A stretch of 59,999 nucleotides of DNA from Gemmatimonadota bacterium (GTDB lineage: Bacteria; Gemmatimonadota; Gemmatimonadetes; JACCXV01; JAHWKZ01). The stretch spans positions 1 through 59,999 of the forward strand of contig JAICNR010000001.1 of NCBI GenBank assembly GCA_025931135.1, written 5' to 3'. The translations under genes were made by a program, and so were the position numbers. The notes under the pieces were generated by a model. That model saw only the letters and a program-made list of their open reading frames with translations, ran no database searches and was not told where the DNA came from. Below, piece by piece: positions 35,586 to 43,772 of this stretch (within the stretch, counting starts at the first letter, position 1; each line of letters opens with the position of its first letter).

Positions 35586-36884
35586 TCACCCAGCCGCGCA
35601 CGCGGGCACGAAGCGAGCGACCGGAGCGGGCTCACGCTCCAGCGCCAGGTAGGGGTAGACCTCGGCGACGTCCATCCAGGGCGGCGTTTGATCCACGTTC
35701 GAGGCCACGAAGCCCACCGACTGCTCGTACCTGGCCGATCCGTGCGTTCCCGCCATCGAGACGAAGGCCTCGAAGAGCCGCAGCCCGTAATGCCACTCGG
35801 GTTCCAGGTCGACGATGACGTTGGCCGGGTGGGGGGTGGGATAGCGGAGTCCCTCCGCGACCCGGCGTCTGAGCTCCGGGTAGAGCTGCGGTGAGCGATC
35901 GAGCGGGTCGGCCGCGCCACGGCGGTCCACCGCCTTGACCTCGTCGTCCGCGAGCCACACGGCGAAATCCGCGCCTTCCTGAGCGACGATCGCACGCGCG
36001 ACGCCCTCCTCCTCTCCGCAGGCGGTATAGACCTGGATGGAGCCGATCAGGCCGTACGCCGGCACGACCACGTCGGCCGGGGAATCCAGTCGATCCGCCA
36101 GCCGGTATCCGCCGCGCTCGAGAGCCGACTCGAGGTCGAAGCGCCGCGTCTCCTCATCGCTCATCCCGTGGTCGGAGAGCAGCACGACCCGCCTGCCACC
36201 GACGCCTTCGGCGAGCAAGCGGGTCAGCAAGTGGTCGATCCGTCGCAGATGCACACGCAGCGCCTCCCGGCCATCTTCGTGGCCCAGGCCATCGGTCGAT
36301 CCGAGGTACAGGACGAGCTCCGGATCTTCGCTCTCGCGAATGATCTCGACGACGCGCAGGAGCTCGGCCTCGGCGACGCGGGACGGGGCCAGATACACGA
36401 AGCCGCCCCACGTCACCGGCTGCTCCCAGTCGAAGACCTCGTGGAATGGGGCCAGGGAGCGGTAGTCTCCTCCTACCCGCTCGCTCAACCCGCCCTTCAC
36501 TTCTCCCGCGGCGCGGTCGTAGTACTTGTCCTCGTAGGCCATGGAGGGGAGCGTCCGAAGCAACGCGGTGAAGCTGACGTCGGTCAGGGACGGGAACGGC
36601 GCCAGCATCCGGGATGCAGGAAAGAACGCGGCGAACCGGCCCTCGGCCTGCTCGTGTGCGAAGACGTCGTACGGGATACCGTCGATCGCGAGGACAAGCG
36701 TTCGTTCCGGGTCGGTGCCCGGCGCCGGCGCTCTGGTCGAGCGTTCGACCATGCCGTTCGTGACGAGCTCGAATCGGTCCGCCCTGCCGTCGCCGTCCTC
36801 ATCGACCGTGCGAACCGACGTCTCCGAGGGGCTGAGGCCAGCACATGCGGCGACGAGCCCGGCCAGCGCCAGTGAACGGAACAC
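35586..36884 (-). CDS. Lipoprotein type I phosphodiesterase (alkaline phosphatase superfamily)
   Basis: A 432-aa predicted lipoprotein (GTG start, MFRSLALAGLVAAC, lipobox LVAAC). An alkaline-phosphatase-superfamily domain follows: the metal/nucleophile region VLAIDGIPYDVF with PSLTDVSFTALLRTLPS, STDGLGHEDG, and LLSDHGMSD near residue 250, then a late His (GTHGSARY). The metal-binding pattern (Asp, Asp-His, His) fits nucleotide-pyrophosphatase/phosphodiesterases; the true substrate is unknown. A short Asp-rich motif (DEDGDGRADRFE) after the lipobox looks like a calcium loop. GTG 36884 is used because a full lipoprotein signal begins there and GGAG lies 7 bases upstream. Confidence 0.82.
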   Translation of the reverse strand: MFRSLALAGLVAACAGLSPSETSVRTVDEDGDGRADRFELVTNGMVERSTRAPAPGTDPERTLVLAIDGIPYDVFAHEQAEGRFAAFFPASRMLAPFPSLTDVSFTALLRTLPSMAYEDKYYDRAAGEVKGGLSERVGGDYRSLAPFHEVFDWEQPVTWGGFVYLAPSRVAEAELLRVVEIIRESEDPELVLYLGSTDGLGHEDGREALRVHLRRIDHLLTRLLAEGVGGRRVVLLSDHGMSDEETRRFDLESALERGGYRLADRLDSPADVVVPAYGLIGSIQVYTACGEEEGVARAIVAQEGADFAVWLADDEVKAVDRRGAADPLDRSPQLYPELRRRVAEGLRYPTPHPANVIVDLEPEWHYGLRLFEAFVSMAGTHGSARYEQSVGFVASNVDQTPPWMDVAEVYPYLALEREPAPVARFVPACAAG

Positions 36885-36931
36885 TCCCGGGCTCCGGTTG
36901 GACGCCCGCCACCACGTCGCGGGCTGCTCGA

Positions 36932-38311
36932 TCAGCCGCCCAGCTGCTGCCAGAGCAGGTACCCCAGGAGGATGACGATCGCCACGGGGCACAGGAAGCG
37001 GATCAGGAACGACCAGGCTTTCTCGAACGAGAACTTCCCGTCGTTGGACCGCACCTCGTCGGCGGCGTTCTTGACGCCCCACACCCAGCCCGTGAACACG
37101 CTGATCAGGAGGGCGCCCACGACGAGCGCATATTGCCCGAAGATCATGAACAGGAAGGACAGGAAGTCCATCCCGATTCCCGGGAGCGACGAGAGCCACG
37201 GAACCGCCCCGTTCGCGAGCGCGCTCGGGATCCCGATCACGAACGCGAGGGCTGCCAAGCCGATCGACGCTTTCTTGCGCGACACCCCCTTGTCGTCGAC
37301 GAGCCACGCGGTCGCGACCTCGAGGAGCGAGATACTGGAAGTCAGCGCGGCCACCATCAGCAGGAGGAAGAACAGGACGCCGAAGATGGTCCCGCCCCAG
37401 GGCTCCGGCGGGATCGTCGACAAGAGCGACGTCAGGACGACGAACACCATTCCGGGCCCGCCTGCACCGGGCTCCAGCCCCGCATGGAACAAGGTCGGGA
37501 AGATGACGAGACCGGCCAGCAGTGCGACCGACGTGTCAAGCGCGACCACCCATCCGGCGGATGTCTCGAGGTCGTCGTCCTTGGTCATGTACGAGCCATA
37601 GGTGATCATCGCGCCCATCCCGAGGCTCAGGCTGAAGAACGCCTGTCCGATCGCGGCCAGGATGACGCCGCCGTCGATGCGGCTGAAATCGGGTCGCAGA
37701 TAGAACTCGAGGCCGGGACCTGCGCCGGAGAGCGTCACCGCCCGCACGACCAGTAGCAGGAGAATCGCGAAGAGGCCCGGCATCAGGACTTTCGTCCAGC
37801 GCTCGATCCCGTTCTTGACCCCCCCGATCACGACGAGCACGGTCAAGGCCATGAATGCGAAGTGCCAGCCGATCGCAACCGGCGCGCTTCCTGCCACGCT
37901 CGAGAAGATCGCACCCGTGTCCGCGCCGGCGACGAACTCTCCCGACGCGGCCTTGATGATGTACGCCAGCGTCCACCCCGCGATGACGGAGTAGAACGAG
38001 AGGATCATCACCCCGGCCAGCACGCCGAGCCCGCCCACGACCACCCAAGCAGTTCCCGGAGCGAGAGCACGGAACGCGCCCACCGGGTTCCGTTGCGTTC
38101 GGCGTCCGATGACGAACTCCGCTAGCATGACCGGAGCGCCGATCAAGGCGACGGCGAGCAGGTATACGACGACGAACGCCGCTCCGCCGTTCGCGGACGT
38201 GATCGTTGGGAAGCCCCAGATGTTCCCCAGCCCGATCGCGCTACCGGCCGAGGCAAGGATGAACGCGAGCTTCGAACCCCACTGACCGCGAGCAGGACTG
38301 GCGCTCTCCAT
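36932..38311 (-). CDS. Sodium-dependent NSS (SNF) family transporter
   Basis: A 459-aa inner-membrane protein of the neurotransmitter:sodium symporter (LeuT-fold) family with about 11-12 helices. SAIGLGNIWGFP is the unwound TM1 motif, and the TM6 and TM8 regions (SFYSVIAGWTLAYI, AIGQAFFSLSLGMGAMI) are also recognisable. It would import a small amino acid or organic amine with Na+. The TM1 motif has Gly where LeuT has the extracellular-gate Arg (RFP becomes GFP). The start is ATG 38311, with GGAGG 5-6 bases upstream. It lies 20 bases downstream of E1 beta, inside the dehydrogenase run. Confidence 0.92.
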   Translation of the reverse strand: MESASPARGQWGSKLAFILASAGSAIGLGNIWGFPTITSANGGAAFVVVYLLAVALIGAPVMLAEFVIGRRTQRNPVGAFRALAPGTAWVVVGGLGVLAGVMILSFYSVIAGWTLAYIIKAASGEFVAGADTGAIFSSVAGSAPVAIGWHFAFMALTVLVVIGGVKNGIERWTKVLMPGLFAILLLLVVRAVTLSGAGPGLEFYLRPDFSRIDGGVILAAIGQAFFSLSLGMGAMITYGSYMTKDDDLETSAGWVVALDTSVALLAGLVIFPTLFHAGLEPGAGGPGMVFVVLTSLLSTIPPEPWGGTIFGVLFFLLLMVAALTSSISLLEVATAWLVDDKGVSRKKASIGLAALAFVIGIPSALANGAVPWLSSLPGIGMDFLSFLFMIFGQYALVVGALLISVFTGWVWGVKNAADEVRSNDGKFSFEKAWSFLIRFLCPVAIVILLGYLLWQQLGG

Positions 38312-38331
38312 CGGCCCCTCCGTTCGGCTGG

Positions 38332-39324
38332 CTAGTAGTCGAGCAGCTTGCGAGCGGCTTCCAGCAGATCGTCCTTTCCGGGCAGGTAGTACTCCTCGAG
38401 CGGCGGACTGTACGGCACCGGCGTGTCCGGGGCGGTCACCCGGAGGATCGGCGCATCCAGGTACTCGAACGCTTTCTCTGCGATGGTGGCAGCGATCTCG
38501 CCTCCGAAGCCGCCGGTTCGGGGCGCCTCGTGGAGCACGATGGCACGGCTCGTCTTGGCGACCGAGCGCAGGACCGCCTCCTCGTCGAGGGGTACCAGCG
38601 TCCGGAGGTCCACGATCTCGACCTCGACCCCGTCCGCGGCCAGCGCCTCGGCGGCTTCGGTCGCCGTGTGGACCATGGCCGCCCACGTGAGGATCGAGAG
38701 GTCCTTCCCTTCCCGGTGGATCCGCGCCTTCCCGAGCGGCACGACGAAATCCTCGGCTGGCAGGTCTTCCTTGATCCGACGGTAGAGGAACTTGTGCTCC
38801 TGGAACACGACCGGGTCGTCGTCCCGGATGGCCGCCTTGATCAGCCCCTTCGCATCGTACGGGGTCGCGGGGCAAACCACCTTGAGGCCCGCGGTATGGG
38901 CGAAGTACGACTCTGCCTGCAGCGAGTGAAACGGCCCACCGTGCACGCCCCCACCTGCGGGTCCGCGCACGACGATCGGGGTTCCCTGCCCCCACCGATA
39001 GCGGTTCTTCGCAGCGACATTCGTGAGTTGGTCGAATCCGCAGCTGATGAAGTCGATGAACTGCATCTCGGCCACGGGCCGAAGGCCCATCATCGCCGCG
39101 CCCACAGAGGCCCCCACGATCGCCGCCTCCGAGATCGGAGTGTCGACCACGCGCCCTTCGCCGAAGCGCTCGAGGAATCCGTCAGTGACCTTGAACGCTC
39201 CCCCGTACACGCCCACGTCCTCGCCCAGGAGGAAAACGCGATCGTCCCCCTCCATCTCCTCCCACAGGCCCTGACGGATCGCCTCCAGGTAAGTCGTCGT
39301 CCCGCCTCTCTCCGGCGCGCTCAC
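38332..39324 (-). CDS. 2-oxoacid dehydrogenase E1 beta subunit
   Basis: A 330-aa transketolase-like E1 beta. It has YLEAIRQGLWEEM, FLLGEDVGVYGGAFKVT (acid residue contacting ThDP), DTPISEAAIVGASVG, HSLQAESYFAHTAGLKVV, and a C-terminal domain with ILTWAAMV and VDLRTLVPLD. It pairs with the E1 alpha encoded just upstream to decarboxylate a 2-oxoacid, probably pyruvate. The GTG start overlaps the stop of the small lipoprotein gene (GTGA). Confidence 0.95.
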   Translation of the reverse strand: MSAPERGGTTTYLEAIRQGLWEEMEGDDRVFLLGEDVGVYGGAFKVTDGFLERFGEGRVVDTPISEAAIVGASVGAAMMGLRPVAEMQFIDFISCGFDQLTNVAAKNRYRWGQGTPIVVRGPAGGGVHGGPFHSLQAESYFAHTAGLKVVCPATPYDAKGLIKAAIRDDDPVVFQEHKFLYRRIKEDLPAEDFVVPLGKARIHREGKDLSILTWAAMVHTATEAAEALAADGVEVEIVDLRTLVPLDEEAVLRSVAKTSRAIVLHEAPRTGGFGGEIAATIAEKAFEYLDAPILRVTAPDTPVPYSPPLEEYYLPGKDDLLEAARKLLDY

Positions 39325-39680
39325 TGGCGGAACTTCGCGACCTCGATGGTGGCGCTGCCGTTCACGCCTGTGTACACGAGCCGCACGATGTAGGGTGGCA
39401 TGGTCTCCTCTCCGGCCAAGCCGGTGCGCAGCGTAGCCGTACGCTCGACTCCGGCCTGAGTTAGCGTTATGACGGCTGAGTCCACTGCCGTGTCCACGAG
39501 ATAGATCGAGAGCGCGCGGCTGTCGATGTGCGCGACCTGACCTTCGAGCAATTCTATTTCTTGCCGCCAGATCGTGTCGCCCGGGGTCCCACCGTATTCC
39601 TCTTCGCGATCGTTCACCGAAGCGCACGCGCAGACCACCAGCGATAGCACGGGCACCAGCACACGCGAAATCGGGATCAT
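39321..39680 (-). CDS. Small lipoprotein embedded between E1 alpha and E1 beta
   Basis: A 119-aa predicted lipoprotein: a signal peptide VLVPVLSLVVCAC with lipobox-like VVCA/C, an acidic linker, then a small beta-rich domain with LEGQVAHI, LSIYLVD, AVITLTQAG and PPYIVRLVYTGVNGSAT. No known family. It is a distant relative of the lipoprotein at 42147-42539 (see findings). Its ATG overlaps the E1 alpha stop (ATGA) and its stop overlaps the E1 beta start (GTGA). So a secreted protein gene is translationally coupled on both sides to cytoplasmic enzyme subunits. Confidence 0.82.
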   Translation of the reverse strand: MIPISRVLVPVLSLVVCACASVNDREEEYGGTPGDTIWRQEIELLEGQVAHIDSRALSIYLVDTAVDSAVITLTQAGVERTATLRTGLAGEETMPPYIVRLVYTGVNGSATIEVAKFRQ

Positions 39681-40750
39681 TTCACTATTTCCTTTGTGAA
39701 GTCGTGATAATTGGGATTCGCGTGAGGCCAGCGCGGAGTCGACCAAACGTCGTCCAGGGCAGTTCGTGGCTCGGGCATCGGCGCGTTCTCGGCCTCGTCC
39801 ACTGCGGCATCGAGCTTTCGCTTGATACGGGCGTCGATCTGCTCGAGTTGCTCCCGGTCGACGACCTCCTGAGACAGGAGCCACTGCTCGTAGCGCGTCA
39901 CCGGGTCCCGGGATTCCCAAGTCTGAAGCTCCTCTTTCGAGACATAGCGCTGATCGTCGTGCTCGGCATGGCCTTTGCGGCGGTAGGTCTTGACCTCGAT
40001 CAATGTGGGGCCTTTCCCCGACCGCGCTCTCCCTACCGCTTCGCGCGCGGCGTCCCAGCAGGCCAGAACGTCGTTCCCGTCTACCTGCACACCGGCGCAT
40101 CCATATCCCAGCGCGCGGTCGACCATGTTGCGATTTCCCATCTGCTTCTCGGTCGGCGTGGAATAAGCGTAGCAATTGTCCTCGGCTACGAGGATCACCG
40201 GCAGGCGCTGGGCACAAATGAAGTTCCACCCCTCATGCGCGGCGCCGGTCGAGAACCCGCCGTCTCCGATGTACACCAGGCAAACTGAATCCCTGCCCTG
40301 CATGCGGTTGCCGAGAGCCACTCCGCCCATCACCGGGATCATGTCGCCGAGCATCGAGACGGGACCGATAAAACCCTTCGACAGGTCTCCGAAGTGGATG
40401 TTGAGGTCCTTCCCCTTCGATGGGCCGGTCCCCTTGGCCATGTACTGTTTCAGGATGTCGACCGGCTCCGCGCCCTTGACGAGAATCGAGCCCAGGTTCC
40501 GGATCAGCGGGCTGACGTAGTCCCGTGGTTCCAGCGCGTACGCCGTCCCGACCGACTCGGCCTCCTGGCCGAGCGAGCGGTACACGCCTCCCACGACCTT
40601 CCCCTGGCGATAGAGATTCACCAGCCGCTCTTCGAGTCGCCGATTGAGCAGCATGTACCAGTAGAGATCCAGGAGCCTCGGGGGCTCGAGGGGAAGCCCT
40701 TCAGGCGCCACGATCTCCGGGGCCCCGACGGTCGTCGGCGAATCGCTCAT
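39677..40750 (-). CDS. 2-oxoacid dehydrogenase E1 alpha subunit
   Basis: A 357-aa ThDP-binding subunit: the ThDP/Mg motif runs from GDG (162-164) to Asn192 in AEDNCYAYS, with a phosphorylation-loop-like YRRKGHAEHDDQRY. RSLGQEAESVGTAYAL matches the pyruvate/acetoin E1 alpha group. It forms the E1 heterotetramer with the product of 38332-39324. ATG 40750 begins a clean domain. It lies 45 bases downstream of the malic enzyme gene, so malate to pyruvate to acetyl-CoA could be encoded on one transcript. Confidence 0.94.
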   Translation of the reverse strand: MSDSPTTVGAPEIVAPEGLPLEPPRLLDLYWYMLLNRRLEERLVNLYRQGKVVGGVYRSLGQEAESVGTAYALEPRDYVSPLIRNLGSILVKGAEPVDILKQYMAKGTGPSKGKDLNIHFGDLSKGFIGPVSMLGDMIPVMGGVALGNRMQGRDSVCLVYIGDGGFSTGAAHEGWNFICAQRLPVILVAEDNCYAYSTPTEKQMGNRNMVDRALGYGCAGVQVDGNDVLACWDAAREAVGRARSGKGPTLIEVKTYRRKGHAEHDDQRYVSKEELQTWESRDPVTRYEQWLLSQEVVDREQLEQIDARIKRKLDAAVDEAENAPMPEPRTALDDVWSTPRWPHANPNYHDFTKEIVK

Positions 40751-40795
40751 GCGGGGAATCTGCCTCCGATTGCGGTTCGGGTTTCGGGCGCCAAG

Positions 40796-42118
40796 CTACG
40801 CGGGCATCGCGTCGCCGGCGAGGACGGCTTCCTCCGCCGCGCGGCGAACCGCTTCGGCCACGGCGAGGTGGGCCTCGCGATCCAGAGGGTCGGGGACGAG
40901 CTGGTCCTCCGGCGCCTCGGCAGCCAGCGTCTCGGCGGCGGCGATCAGCATCGCAGCGGTGAATCGGGGCGCACGCGCGTCGAGCGCGCCGCGGAAGAGT
41001 CCCGGGAACACACTCACGTTGTTGACCGATTTGCCGTCCGCCGCGACAGCCGCTCCGTGGGCGATCGCCACGACGGGCTCGATCTCGGGATCGGGGTTCG
41101 TGAGCGCGAGGACGATCTGGCCGGCGCGAACCGCGGTCGGCGGGATCAGGCCTCTTCTCCCCGTAGTGGCGATCACGATGTCTGCGGTCCGCATGATCTC
41201 TTCGAGCGTGGATCGGCGCCCGCCCAGCGATTCGAATCGTGCGTACGCCCGCTCGTCGACGTCCGTCCCGAGCGACTCGCGAACCCCCTTGCGAAGCAGG
41301 AGCTGTGCGATCCCCATGCCCGCGGCGCCCAGCCCGATCTGACCGACCACGCATTCGCCCAGCTCCCGGCCGATCTGACGGGTGGCTTTGAAGAGTGCCG
41401 CCAGCGTCACCACCGCGGTCGCGTGCTGGTCATCGTGGAGGACGGGCCGATCGAGCCGTCGGCGCAGGTCGTCCTCGACCTCGAAGCACGCAGGGGCGGC
41501 GATGTCCTCGAGCTGAATCGCGCCGAACCCGGGCGCGATCGCGGCTACGACCTCGGCCAGGCGAGCCGGGTCGGTTTCGTCGATCAGGATCGGAACGCCG
41601 GAGATCCCTGCCAGGTGCCAGAACAGCGCCGCCTTCCCCTCCATGACCGGGAGCCCCGCCAGCGGACCGATGTTCCCGAGACCCAGGATCGCGGTCCCGT
41701 TCGTGACCACGGCCACCGTGTTCCCGATGTTGGTGTATTCGCGCGCCAGCCGGGGATCGTCGCGGATCGAGAGGCAGACGCGCGCCACGCCAGGGGTGTA
41801 GATGTCCCTCAGCTGCTGCACGGAGGTGAGCGGGACTTTGGCGACCATCTCGATCTTTCCACCTCGATGACGGTCGAACACACGATCCGACTTGCCGATC
41901 ACCCGAGTCCCCGGCAGTCCGTCGATGCGGTCGATCAGCGTCGTGTCGACCGCCTCGTCGAACTCGAGCGTGAGCTCCCAGACAGTCCGATGCTGGTCTC
42001 GGCGAACGGCGTTGAGATTCTCGATCAGGAGCCCCGACTCGCCCACGACCTGGAGCACGCGGGCGAGGCTGCCCGGCTTGTGCTCGGTCTCGACCAGGAG
42101 GATCTCGGGGATCTTCAC
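40796..42118 (-). CDS. NAD(P)-dependent malic enzyme with ACT domain
   Basis: A 440-aa oxidative malate decarboxylase (malate to pyruvate plus CO2). An N-terminal ACT domain (EILLVETEHKPGSLARVL, residues 5-75) is fused to the malic enzyme catalytic part: VYTPGVA-like IYTPGVARVCL, LGLGNIGPLAG, metal-ligand region IQLEDIAAPACFE, and the NAD-binding GLGAAGMGIAQLL. The ACT domain suggests allosteric control by a small ligand, perhaps an amino acid. Cofactor preference is not readable. Probably co-transcribed with the E1 genes. Confidence 0.94.
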   Translation of the reverse strand: MKIPEILLVETEHKPGSLARVLQVVGESGLLIENLNAVRRDQHRTVWELTLEFDEAVDTTLIDRIDGLPGTRVIGKSDRVFDRHRGGKIEMVAKVPLTSVQQLRDIYTPGVARVCLSIRDDPRLAREYTNIGNTVAVVTNGTAILGLGNIGPLAGLPVMEGKAALFWHLAGISGVPILIDETDPARLAEVVAAIAPGFGAIQLEDIAAPACFEVEDDLRRRLDRPVLHDDQHATAVVTLAALFKATRQIGRELGECVVGQIGLGAAGMGIAQLLLRKGVRESLGTDVDERAYARFESLGGRRSTLEEIMRTADIVIATTGRRGLIPPTAVRAGQIVLALTNPDPEIEPVVAIAHGAAVAADGKSVNNVSVFPGLFRGALDARAPRFTAAMLIAAAETLAAEAPEDQLVPDPLDREAHLAVAEAVRRAAEEAVLAGDAMPA

Positions 42119-42146
42119 ATTCGGAGCCGTCGCCCCGCTTGGCGGA

Positions 42147-42539
42147 TCAGTCGGGAGCCGCCCCGGGAGCTTCCCGAGTGACGACCAGCGTGGCGGAGTC
42201 GACGCCCGGGTATTCGACCACCCTGGCGGCGTACGGCTCCAGACGCAGCGCTTCGGAGAAGTTCTGGTTCCGCACGACCTCTACGGTTCCGACGTTGGAC
42301 GTCCCGTCGGATGTCGCCAGTCGGATCGTGACCTCGGCGATCCGGTTCCCGGGTTCGACGTCGACGAGCGTGACCGATACTTGGTTCTCGAGGAGAGAGG
42401 CGGACTGGCCTTCCCGGAGGAAAACCTCTTCGCTGGGACCGGAACGGACCCGATCCGAGCGTTCGTTCTGGCGAATACCGCACGACGTCACGAGAGTTAT
42501 TGTCAACGCGCAGACCCATACGTGCCTGACCCGGAGCAT
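42147..42539 (-). CDS. Small lipoprotein, unknown function
   Basis: A 130-aa predicted lipoprotein (MLRVRHVWVCALTITLVTSC, lipobox LVTSC) with a small beta-rich domain: LREGQSASLLENQVSVTLVDV, AEVTIRLATSDG, LEPYAARVVEYPGVDSAT. Distantly related to the 39321-39680 lipoprotein. I chose ATG 42539 (AGAAGGAG about 11 bases upstream); a longer form from 42599 would put charged residues before the signal. It precedes the malic enzyme gene by 28 bases and is probably the first gene of that operon. Confidence 0.75.
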   Translation of the reverse strand: MLRVRHVWVCALTITLVTSCGIRQNERSDRVRSGPSEEVFLREGQSASLLENQVSVTLVDVEPGNRIAEVTIRLATSDGTSNVGTVEVVRNQNFSEALRLEPYAARVVEYPGVDSATLVVTREAPGAAPD

Positions 42540-42648
42540 CCTGGGTGGACTCCTTCTGACGGGGGTGGCGCAGGGGCTGGCGAACGAACGGCCTTTCAAG
42601 ATAACCGGACGACCCGCGCGCCGCTGCCCCCGGGGCCCCGGTCACACC

Positions 42649-43128
42649 TCAGTCCTCCGGGAACGGCGCCGTCCAGCTGTCGAACTGCATTCTCCAGGTG
42701 CCGTCCGCCTGCCGTCGCCAAACGACCAGGTACCGCCCGGCGGACTCGATCGGAGCCTCCTCGCGGAGTTGCCCCTGCTGTCTCCAGGTCCCGACCTCCA
42801 TGGCAACGTCCCCGGTGATCACAAGTCGGTCCGTCGTCAGCGAGTGCTCGAGAGTTCGGAAGTCGGGGTTCCGCGGCGTCCAGAAAGCCAGGATCGCGTC
42901 GCGCCCGGTGACGAGCCGGCCGCTCGGGGGGATCAGCGTCGCGTCGTCCACGTACTGGGAGGCCATCCCGGCGGCGTCGCCTCGCTCGAGCGCGCGGCTG
43001 AAGGCGCTGGCGGATTCCGCGATCGCTGCCGCAGCGGCTGCGGAGTCCGCGACCTGTGCGCTAGCGGGTATCGCGATGGCCGTTGCAAGCAATGAGAGTG
43101 GAGCGAGCGAGATGAGTAATCGCTTCAT
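42649..43128 (-). CDS. Secreted NTF2-like (DUF4440-type) protein
   Basis: A 159-aa exported protein. Signal peptide MKRLLISLAPLSLLATAIA (cleavage likely near ASA/Q) is followed by an NTF2-like cone fold: FSRALERGDAAGMASQYVDDATLIPPSG, VTGRDAILAFW, and the final strand RYLVVWRRQADGTWRMQFD. Such proteins in this fold bind small hydrophobic ligands or have minor enzymatic roles; the function here is unknown. The stop-codon region overlaps nothing downstream, and the ATG overlaps the end of the upstream gene by 4 bases. Confidence 0.85.
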   Translation of the reverse strand: MKRLLISLAPLSLLATAIAIPASAQVADSAAAAAAIAESASAFSRALERGDAAGMASQYVDDATLIPPSGRLVTGRDAILAFWTPRNPDFRTLEHSLTTDRLVITGDVAMEVGTWRQQGQLREEAPIESAGRYLVVWRRQADGTWRMQFDSWTAPFPED

Positions 43129-43652
43129 GGTTCTCGCGGGATCGCCAGCGACACTTCTCCGGCGTCCGCTTCGGGCTGGCCACCGGACACGAGCGCGAGG
43201 TACACCACCACGCGGTACGCGCCGTCGGGTCGATCCTCCCCGAGGATGTCGGCGGCGCTGGCGGTACCCGTATCGAAGGTCTCGGCGCCGCCCGACTCGA
43301 GTCTAACGGTACGGAGGATCATCGTGCAGATCGCCCCGTCTCCCTGGTCCCAGACCGGCGCGCCATCGGCGTCGTAGACTCGCAGGAAGACCGGGCACCC
43401 GCCTACGTCGAAGGAGACGGGCCCATCGGACGGATTGGTGACCCGGAGCGTGCCGCGCAGCTGGACCGGGAACGACTCCATGACGGCGACGTCGGCCTCG
43501 AGGTCGAGAGTCCCCGCACCCGAAGCTGCCGTCGATGGGCCGGGCCCGCGCGTGGAGGCCGGGTCCCGTGGCTCCTCGGCGCATGCCGCCGCGAACGTCA
43601 GGATCGAGGCTGCCAGGACCCTGTGCAGCGTTGCGAGCGGTAGGGTCCTCAT
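43125..43652 (-). CDS. BsuPI-like domain lipoprotein
   Basis: A 175-aa predicted lipoprotein (LAASILTFAAAC). Its C-terminal domain resembles the BsuPI / intracellular-proteinase-inhibitor fold: VQLRGTLRVTNPSDGPVSFD, GCPVFLRVYDADGAPVWDQG and YRVVVYLAL. Two internal Cys (GGCPVF and AICTMI) could be paired. ATG 43652 begins the signal; earlier in-frame starts exist. Its stop overlaps the NTF2-like gene (ATGA). It is divergent from the M61 peptidase gene; a protease inhibitor-like protein next to a protease is suggestive but unproven. Confidence 0.75.
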   Translation of the reverse strand: MRTLPLATLHRVLAASILTFAAACAEEPRDPASTRGPGPSTAASGAGTLDLEADVAVMESFPVQLRGTLRVTNPSDGPVSFDVGGCPVFLRVYDADGAPVWDQGDGAICTMILRTVRLESGGAETFDTGTASAADILGEDRPDGAYRVVVYLALVSGGQPEADAGEVSLAIPREP

Positions 43653-43772
43653 TCGCGTATAGTGCATCGGAAGCCCGGGATTGGCCAATTCCGGATGAAC
43701 GTAGGGCGCCTTCGAAGCGTCTGTCGTTCGAATCCACAGCTATCGCCGTACCATCCATCAAGGAGCTCCGCC

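Noticed and set aside
43653-43772. Promoter between the BsuPI-like and M61 genes
   Set aside because: A TATAGT (43658-43663) is present but no -35 is at the right spacing, and it lies too close to the minus-strand start to serve both genes.
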